A DNA stretch of 38,216 bases from Methanosarcinaceae archaeon (GTDB lineage Archaea; Halobacteriota; Methanosarcinia; Methanosarcinales; Methanosarcinaceae): contig JAIOTO010000004.1 in assembly GCA_021106765.1 (NCBI GenBank), forward strand, positions 1 through 38,216, read 5' to 3'. Below are positions 33,391 through 38,216 of the stretch, piece by piece. The first letter of the stretch is position 1; every line of letters starts with the position of its first letter. The notes under the pieces are model-generated. The model had not been told where the DNA came from. It was given only the letters and a program-made list of their open reading frames with translations, and did no database searches. The position numbers and the translations under genes were made by a program.

Positions 33391-34713
33391 TCATTCGCTG
33401 CTGCGTATCATCTCAATGACCTTTTTCTTCTTTTCAATGGAACGACGAGCCGCATCATCGACTGCCATCTTCATCTCCTCGAAGTCGCGGGGCTGCTCAT
33501 CTCCGATCATCTTTTTTATGGGCGTGTATGCGGATTCACGGAAACGTGGGGTGAAATCATGTAGCTGACCATCGATAATGACCTCAGCACCACTTCCCTT
33601 TTCCACATTGCCAATGATATCGATATCAACACCGGCATCTTTTACGGTGGTCATGATAGCATCCGCATATTCCGGTGGTGCGATGATAAGCAGGGCATCC
33701 AGGGATACGCCCAGATAGTCTATCTCCAGGGATTCCAGCATAGCGAGTACCTTAGGATTGACCAGGGGACGCATCCGTGACTCGTCAAAGATAAGTTTTA
33801 CACCGGCTGTGCGGGAGATCTCTTTGGCATCGCCGCGAATACCTCCATTGGTCACATCGGTCATGGCGTGGACATTCCTGGTGAGCCCGGAGTCGATAAG
33901 GGCCTCGCAGGCGTCCAGGAACTTGATGTTGATGGTCTCGTCCACCACATCATGCATCTCATAATACAGGGCCGTGGTGGAAATAGTCCCCCCGCCTGCT
34001 CCTTCTGTCATCAGGACGACGTCCCCCACCTGGGTGCTCTCCCTGGCGGTCAGCTCGGAGGTCACACCCACGGCACCCACGCCACCTGTCATACGCTCCC
34101 CGATGACCATGTCGCCACCGATCCGCAGGGTGCTACCTGTGACCAGGGGGATGTTGGTGAGCTCGGAGACGGTGGTGATGCCTGCGATGTGGTCGAATAT
34201 CCTGGCCACATCACCGTCATCGGCCACATGGATATCCGAGAGCAGGGCCGTGGGGCGCGCACCCATGACATACACGTCACGCAGGGAGGCACGTGCCACA
34301 TGGAACCCTGCCAGGAATGGGAAATCACTGAGACGTGAGTGCATGCCGTCCACGGTGATGATGAGATATTCATTGTTGTCGATACTGACCGCACCGGAGT
34401 CGTCCAGATGGGTGGAGTCCACGGCCGCACTGGTCCTGCCTATGACCTCGGCGATCTTCTCGTGGGCATGGAAATCGCCCAATCCACGGGAACCGACCCC
34501 GAACTGGCCCATGGTGACACCGGATATGGTGGATGTAAGGACTTCACCCTGCACGTTCAGGGTGGCCCTGGCTTCCGTGATGGCCGCTCTTGCAAGGTTG
34601 CGGGCATGCCCGGAACTTGTTTCTTTGACCTCCAGTATACGTTCTGTCAGCCGATCCTCTATATCTGTTTCACCCTTGCACAGGGCACGTTTTGCATAAC
34701 CTTCTATATCCAT
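33391..34713 (-). CDS. AIR synthase/HypE-related protein, unknown substrate
   Basis: This 440-aa protein has an N-terminal extension of about 60 residues and then a PurM-type ATP-binding fold. It shows MGQFGVGSRGLGDFHAHEKI, VTSELTARESTQVGDVVLMT, TEGAGGGTISTTALY and VHAMTDVTNGGIRGDAKEI. PurM-fold enzymes activate a substrate oxygen with ATP (purM, hypE, selD, thiL). None of these identities fits well, and the family is known to me mainly from methanogens as AIR synthase-related. No hyp or sel genes are in the window. It precedes no operon partner; hisH upstream starts a same-strand pair, with a gap of 19 bp. Confidence 0.8.
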   Translation of the reverse strand: MDIEGYAKRALCKGETDIEDRLTERILEVKETSSGHARNLARAAITEARATLNVQGEVLTSTISGVTMGQFGVGSRGLGDFHAHEKIAEVIGRTSAAVDSTHLDDSGAVSIDNNEYLIITVDGMHSRLSDFPFLAGFHVARASLRDVYVMGARPTALLSDIHVADDGDVARIFDHIAGITTVSELTNIPLVTGSTLRIGGDMVIGERMTGGVGAVGVTSELTARESTQVGDVVLMTEGAGGGTISTTALYYEMHDVVDETINIKFLDACEALIDSGLTRNVHAMTDVTNGGIRGDAKEISRTAGVKLIFDESRMRPLVNPKVLAMLESLEIDYLGVSLDALLIIAPPEYADAIMTTVKDAGVDIDIIGNVEKGSGAEVIIDGQLHDFTPRFRESAYTPIKKMIGDEQPRDFEEMKMAVDDAARRSIEKKKKVIEMIRSSE

Positions 34714-34732
34714 GATCGATCTTCCTGATAGC

Positions 34733-35341
34733 TTAACACATATTCACGAAATTTCTTAGCATTTGCAGCCCCATGTCCCCGCTCTTCTCCGGGTGGAACT
34801 GGGTCCCTATGACATTTCCGGCCTCGTTGACAACAGAGGCTGCGAAACGGATACCATACTCGCATGATGCGAGGGTGTGGGCAGGATCCGTATCCACGTA
34901 AAAGGAGTGTACAAAATACACAAAGGTCCCATCGGGGATGTTTTTGAAGAACGGATGGTCCTGCTCGATGGTGAGGGAGTTCCAGCCCATGTGGGGAACC
35001 TTCAGGCCCGTGTGTGGGAAACGAACAACATGCCCGGATACCAGATCAAGACCGGTCGTCTTCTGCCCCTCCTCGGAATGGGCCATGAGCAACTGCTGCC
35101 CGAGACAGATACCGAGCATTGGCCTGCCTGATGTCACATATTCATCAATGACATCAAGAAAAGGGACGATATTCTTCATGGCATCGGAAAAAGCACCGAC
35201 CCCCGGAAGGATCACACCATCAGCATCCCTGACGTCTGCCGGATCCTTTGAGATAACGACCTCTGCGCCGGCATGCTCCAGCCCTTTGCGAACACTTCGA
35301 AGATTGCCAAGCCCATAATCGATGATCACGATCTTTTTCAT
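34733..35341 (-). CDS. hisH: imidazole glycerol phosphate synthase, glutaminase subunit
   Basis: HisH (202 aa) hydrolyses glutamine to feed ammonia to HisF. The nucleophile cysteine is in MLGICLGQQLL; the His and Glu of the triad are in IGTQFHPEKSG. The N-terminus VIIDYGLGNLRSVRKGLEHAG is the family start (given in parts: VIIDYGLGNLRS and VRKGLEHAG). The ATG at 35341 was chosen; the frame is open to 35425, but the family begins here. hisF lies far away at 759-1577. The AIR-synthase-like gene follows 19 bp later. Confidence 0.96.
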   Translation of the reverse strand: MKKIVIIDYGLGNLRSVRKGLEHAGAEVVISKDPADVRDADGVILPGVGAFSDAMKNIVPFLDVIDEYVTSGRPMLGICLGQQLLMAHSEEGQKTTGLDLVSGHVVRFPHTGLKVPHMGWNSLTIEQDHPFFKNIPDGTFVYFVHSFYVDTDPAHTLASCEYGIRFAASVVNEAGNVIGTQFHPEKSGDMGLQMLRNFVNMC

Positions 35342-35425
35342 GGGGATTAGAATATGTTTTTGGTACATCAATGTAACGACAAAAATGTTAGGGTGATAGT
35401 CGAAGTTAATGTTACAATCGCACAA

Positions 35426-35435
35426 TTTATATATG
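35426..35435 (+). promoter_or_regulatory. TATA box of the pilin-like pair
   Basis: TTTATATATG lies about 62 bp before ATG 35493. A transcript starting near 35457 would have a leader of about 35 bases holding the GGTGG ribosome site at about -4 to -8. Confidence 0.45.
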
Positions 35436-35492
35436 ATGTGAGAGGATTCCCATCTCCCCTAAAACGCAAATTATGGTTTAAATGGTGGTCAA

Positions 35493-35975
35493 ATGAAATG
35501 CAAAAATAGATTGTTCAATGACGATTCTGCGATAGAGCTTCCGATCAATATCGTGGTGATGCTTGTGGTCGGTATGGTAGCGCTGGCAGCCCTTATTGCC
35601 ATCATACCCCCGCCAACCAAGAACATGTCGGTGGATATACAGGAATCAGGGCTGAGCACCAGTGTCCTCACGTCAGGCAATACGATCATAGTCGATGCCG
35701 TGACCGCCCAGAACCCACTGACGATACTGGTCAAGATCAGGGCAATGGACCCTGATGGCGAGCCTGTCCGTGATGCGAATGTAGTACTGCGCGGACTTGG
35801 TGGTGTGGCTACCAACAGCACGGATATCAATGGAGAGACCACACTGACCACAAATAGCGCCCCCATAGAATTTGGCGCGAACCAGAACGAGGGGACTATG
35901 GACCTGACCATTTCGGCGAACGGTTTCTATGACTATGAGAAAACGGATGCCGTGATGATCATCAAGACAAAGTGA
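35493..35975 (+). CDS. type IV pilin-like protein with Ig-like domain
   Basis: This 160-aa protein has a short charged start (MKCKNRLFNDDS), then AIELPINIVVMLVVGMVALA as one membrane segment (about 13-37), then an outside beta domain of about 110 residues with MDPDGEPVRDANVVLRG and DINGETTLTTNS. This has the look of a carboxypeptidase-regulatory/Ig-like fold. The short charged leader followed by a hydrophobic helix is the class III signal of archaeal pilins, so cleavage near DDS-AIEL is likely. It has a GGTGG ribosome site. The next gene, 10 bp later, has the same architecture. Whether they form a filament is unknown. Confidence 0.75.
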   Translation: MKCKNRLFNDDSAIELPINIVVMLVVGMVALAALIAIIPPPTKNMSVDIQESGLSTSVLTSGNTIIVDAVTAQNPLTILVKIRAMDPDGEPVRDANVVLRGLGGVATNSTDINGETTLTTNSAPIEFGANQNEGTMDLTISANGFYDYEKTDAVMIIKTK

Positions 35976-35985
35976 TGCCAGATCT

Positions 35986-36432
35986 ATGCTGCCACTGAGA
36001 CTTTTTCGCAATGAGAAGGGAGCCATCGGTCTCCCCATCCGCATGGTGGTGCTTACCACCATCGGACTCATCGGTTCTGCCGTGATCCTTGCAGGTATTG
36101 TGAACACGCCGGCTCCGCCACGTCCGATGTATGCAGTATCAAACATAAGCAATTTTTCCATACCATCCGGTTACGGGGATTCACCTCCCATGCTGATCAC
36201 GGTCCGGAATGTGGAGAACATACCTGTGGGAGGATGTAATGTGGTGCTAAGGGACCCTTCCGAAACCGTTGCTGCAGCAGGGGTCACTAATAGCAATGGT
36301 GAGATCATCCTGTCGCTTGATAACGCCAGTCTGTCCCCTGGAAAACATGAAGGATACGTCTCCGTGAAGGCCGTGGCAGGGGGATACGGAGACTACTCGG
36401 ACAGCTATCTGGTTAAGGTAAGAGCTAGCTGA
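35986..36432 (+). CDS. second type IV pilin-like protein with Ig-like domain
   Basis: This 148-aa protein matches its upstream neighbour in plan: a charged leader (MLPLRLFRNEKG), a membrane helix (AIGLPIRMVVLTTIGLIGSA, about 13-38), then an outside domain with NIPVGGCNVVLRDPS and GVTNSNGEIILSLD. The EKG-AIGLP boundary fits archaeal prepilin peptidase sites better than the first protein's. The two were probably made by tandem duplication, as the AIxLPI motif and the NVVLR beta motif are shared. It ends 20 bp before the convergent coiled-coil gene. Confidence 0.75.
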   Translation: MLPLRLFRNEKGAIGLPIRMVVLTTIGLIGSAVILAGIVNTPAPPRPMYAVSNISNFSIPSGYGDSPPMLITVRNVENIPVGGCNVVLRDPSETVAAAGVTNSNGEIILSLDNASLSPGKHEGYVSVKAVAGGYGDYSDSYLVKVRAS

Positions 36433-36452
36433 AGGAGCTTTTCGGGAAGTCT

Positions 36453-37010
36453 TCAGACTACCTTTTTGTTTGCCAGATAGAACTTGACGAACACGCCTGC
36501 GGCCAGTACTCCTGCCAGGGAGAAGGAGAAATAGGGCGAGCGTATGATGTCCCAGCGTTCGGCCATGATCAGGCTGCCGGCAACCAGAAGCATTGCGCCA
36601 CCCAGGATCCCGGAGAGTTCGACGGGGATCTTTATGGATCCGATACTGATACGGTTCTGTTCCTCGATCCGGCTGATACGCGCATTCTGATCATCCGTGG
36701 CCGCATCCAGACGGTCCGATAGCTGGTCGATGTCCTGCCGGAGGGATCCCTGTACCAGAGAAACAAGCTCATCCACATCCCCCCTGATCCTGCGGAGTTC
36801 TTCTGCCATTTTTGCCACTTCCCCGTTCGACGGGGCCGACAGGGTCGGCGGGTGGGATGGCTCAGGGAACGTGCCCAGGTCCTCCGGCGGCACCTCCACA
36901 GACATACGGCGCTCTAACGCCCTCAGGCGCCGCTCCAGACTACGGACGCTCTGGTCAAAGGACTCGATACGACCCTGTACGTCCTCTTTCATTTCCCCGG
37001 AAGTACCCAT
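36453..37010 (-). CDS. coiled-coil membrane protein, unknown function
   Basis: I do not recognise this 185-aa protein. Its N-terminal two thirds are rich in charged helices (SVRSLERRLRALERRMSVEV, EELRRIRGDVDELVSLVQGS and LRQDIDQLSDRLDAATDDQN), split by a Pro-rich linker (PPEDLGTFPEPSHPPTLSAP). Two membrane segments follow (about 129-148 and 158-178), ending ANKKVV. The GGTGAGG ribosome site overlaps the stop of the UDP-sugar dehydrogenase gene, so the two are coupled. The start ATG is at 37010; ATG 36992 is possible. A scaffold role for glycan synthesis is a guess from position. Confidence 0.75.
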   Translation of the reverse strand: MGTSGEMKEDVQGRIESFDQSVRSLERRLRALERRMSVEVPPEDLGTFPEPSHPPTLSAPSNGEVAKMAEELRRIRGDVDELVSLVQGSLRQDIDQLSDRLDAATDDQNARISRIEEQNRISIGSIKIPVELSGILGGAMLLVAGSLIMAERWDIIRSPYFSFSLAGVLAAGVFVKFYLANKKVV

Positions 37011-37017
37011 TGTACCC

Positions 37018-38216
37018 TCACCAGCACAGTCCCACGTAATCGATATCCTGTGAGAGAGTCTCAGGATCGATCAGATGACGTCCATCCAGGACGATACGCT
37101 CTTTCATCTGTCCGAACTCGGAGTCCAGGGCCCTGAACTCGTCCCATTCGGTCATGATCAGGCAGGCATCCGCATTGCTGAGGGCCTCGGTGGCACTGTC
37201 ACAGTAGGTGATCGTATCGAAGAGAGCTTTCATGCCGTCCGCAGCCATGGGATCATAGGCCGCCACCAGGGCGCCTTTCTCCATGAGTTTCCTGATGACC
37301 GGTATTGAGCGGGATTCGCGTATGTCGTCAGTATCGTTCTTGAAGGCCAGGCCAAGCACTGCGATACGTCTGCCGTTGATACTCCCGAGCTTCTCTTCCA
37401 GTAACTCGATCATCTGCAGAGGCTGCAGCTCATTGACCTCGATCACGGATTCGAGCAGACCGGGATAATAATCCATTTCCTTGGCCTTGCCGATCAGTGC
37501 CCGTACGTCCTTGGGGAAGCACGAACCTCCAAAACCCGCCCCTGCATTGAGGAAATGTGGTGAGATCCTGATATCCGCACCGACCGCTTTCATAACCTCA
37601 TAGGTATCGATGTCGAGCTTCTTGCAGATGTTGCCGATCTCATTGGCAAAGGAGATCTTGGTGGCAAGGAAGGAATTGTTGACGTACTTGATCATCTCTG
37701 CCGTCCGGGGGATCGTTTGCGTGATCTCGCAGTCCAGGGCCCGGTACAGTTCGGACACTATGGCCGATGTGCGTTCATCGACTGCACCCACCACGATCTT
37801 GTCGGGATGCATGAAATCATAAATGGCCTTGCCTTCACGCAAAAACTCCGGGTTCATAGCCACACCAAAGTCCACACCTGCACGCTTGCCCGAATGTTCC
37901 TCGATGAGAGGCAGCACCACGGACTCCGTGGTCCCGGGAACGACAGTGCTCTTCACCACAACGATGTGGTATCCGTCCTTCTTCCCGATGGCCTCCCCGA
38001 GGCTCTTACTTGCACCACCCACGATAGAGAGATCGATATTCCCATCCTCATCCGAAGGCGTGCCCACACAGATGAACGAAACGTCCGTGTTCGCAACCGC
38101 ATAATCATAGTCCGACATGGCGACAAGGTTCTTCTGTGAATGCTTGCTCATCAGATCCTCCAACCCCTCCTCCCAGATCGGAGGATACCCGTCATTGATC
38201 TGACGCACCTTTTCCT
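37018..38216 (-). CDS. UDP-glucose/UDP-sugar 6-dehydrogenase, cut by window end
   Basis: The frame is open through the right edge (about 399 codons visible); the N-terminal NAD-binding GxGxxG lies outside. Seen are VRQINDGYPPIWEEGLEDL, FICVGTPSDEDGNIDL, VKSTVVPGTTE, AMNPEFLREG and the catalytic cysteine in GGSCFPKDVRAL, then AVLGLAFKNDTDDIRESRS. This family oxidises a nucleotide sugar to the uronic acid in two NAD-dependent steps. Sequence alone cannot separate UDP-glucose from UDP-ManNAc-type substrates well; VRQINDGYPPIWEEGLE favours the UDP-glucose type. It is coupled to the coiled-coil membrane protein downstream. Confidence 0.93.
   Translation of the reverse strand, partial: EKVRQINDGYPPIWEEGLEDLMSKHSQKNLVAMSDYDYAVANTDVSFICVGTPSDEDGNIDLSIVGGASKSLGEAIGKKDGYHIVVVKSTVVPGTTESVVLPLIEEHSGKRAGVDFGVAMNPEFLREGKAIYDFMHPDKIVVGAVDERTSAIVSELYRALDCEITQTIPRTAEMIKYVNNSFLATKISFANEIGNICKKLDIDTYEVMKAVGADIRISPHFLNAGAGFGGSCFPKDVRALIGKAKEMDYYPGLLESVIEVNELQPLQMIELLEEKLGSINGRRIAVLGLAFKNDTDDIRESRSIPVIRKLMEKGALVAAYDPMAADGMKALFDTITYCDSATEALSNADACLIMTEWDEFRALDSEFGQMKERIVLDGRHLIDPETLSQDIDYVGLCW

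Noticed and set aside
33974-34699. 241-aa plus-strand open frame
   Set aside because: Antisense to the AIR-synthase-like gene; low-complexity, no start signal, no recognisable domain.

Overview
The window looks like a chromosome segment of a methanogenic or methane-oxidising euryarchaeon, most likely Methanosarcinales or an ANME-2-like relative. The reasons are archaeal core genes (ABCE1/Rli1, Nob1, TiaS, GfcR-type regulator, a RecJ-like DHH protein, EMC6-like protein), a coenzyme F420 gene (cofE), TATA-box promoters often placed about 26 bp before a start codon, and a tetrahydrofolate gene block of the kind known from Methanosarcina. None of the 37 complete genes ends in TAG (16 TAA, 21 TGA by my count). 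That fits, but does not prove, a pyrrolysine-using lineage. The genus is inference.

Layout: 1-1577 (minus) holds hisF, a MazG-like pyrophosphohydrolase and an epimerase broken by an in-frame TAA. 1635-7736 is an ABC-2 export module. Its ATPase is divergent from a plus-strand operon of two permeases, a large surface protein of repeated beta domains and a small membrane protein. The first permease carries a C-terminal PrsW-like intramembrane protease domain. 7751-11100 (minus) has ABCE1, an EMC6-like protein and an MBL-fold nuclease. 11334-12535 (plus) has a PGF-CTERM surface protein and a small membrane protein. 12607-12900 is thioredoxin, with an inverted repeat over its promoter.

13043-22226 (minus) is a one-carbon and cofactor block: purN, glyA, folD, a dihydropteroate synthase-like gene, metV, metF, thiC and cofE. 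An opposite-strand ATPase gene at 16197-17462 splits metV from metF. Together these genes would load serine- or formate-derived C1 units on tetrahydrofolate, interconvert them, and spend them on purines and methyl groups. ThiC and CofE add thiamine and F420 synthesis.

22269-28779 holds an HTH regulator, a decayed DUF234-type ATPase pseudogene, tiaS, nadE, a two-domain KaiC-like ATPase, nob1 and a GfcR-like regulator. 28854-30977 (minus) is a multidomain DHH protein. 31295-33388 is a stomatin/NfeD pair. 33391-35341 (minus) holds an AIR-synthase-like protein and hisH. 35493-36432 holds two pilin-like proteins with an Ig-like domain. 36453 to the right edge (minus) holds a coiled-coil membrane protein and a UDP-glucose/UDP-sugar dehydrogenase cut by the window end. 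No tRNA, rRNA, CRISPR array or intact insertion sequence was seen.

The strongest candidates for something new are the PrsW-fused ABC export module, the inverted-repeat operator before thioredoxin, the 26-bp tandem repeat before glyA, and the ATPase gene inside the folate block.
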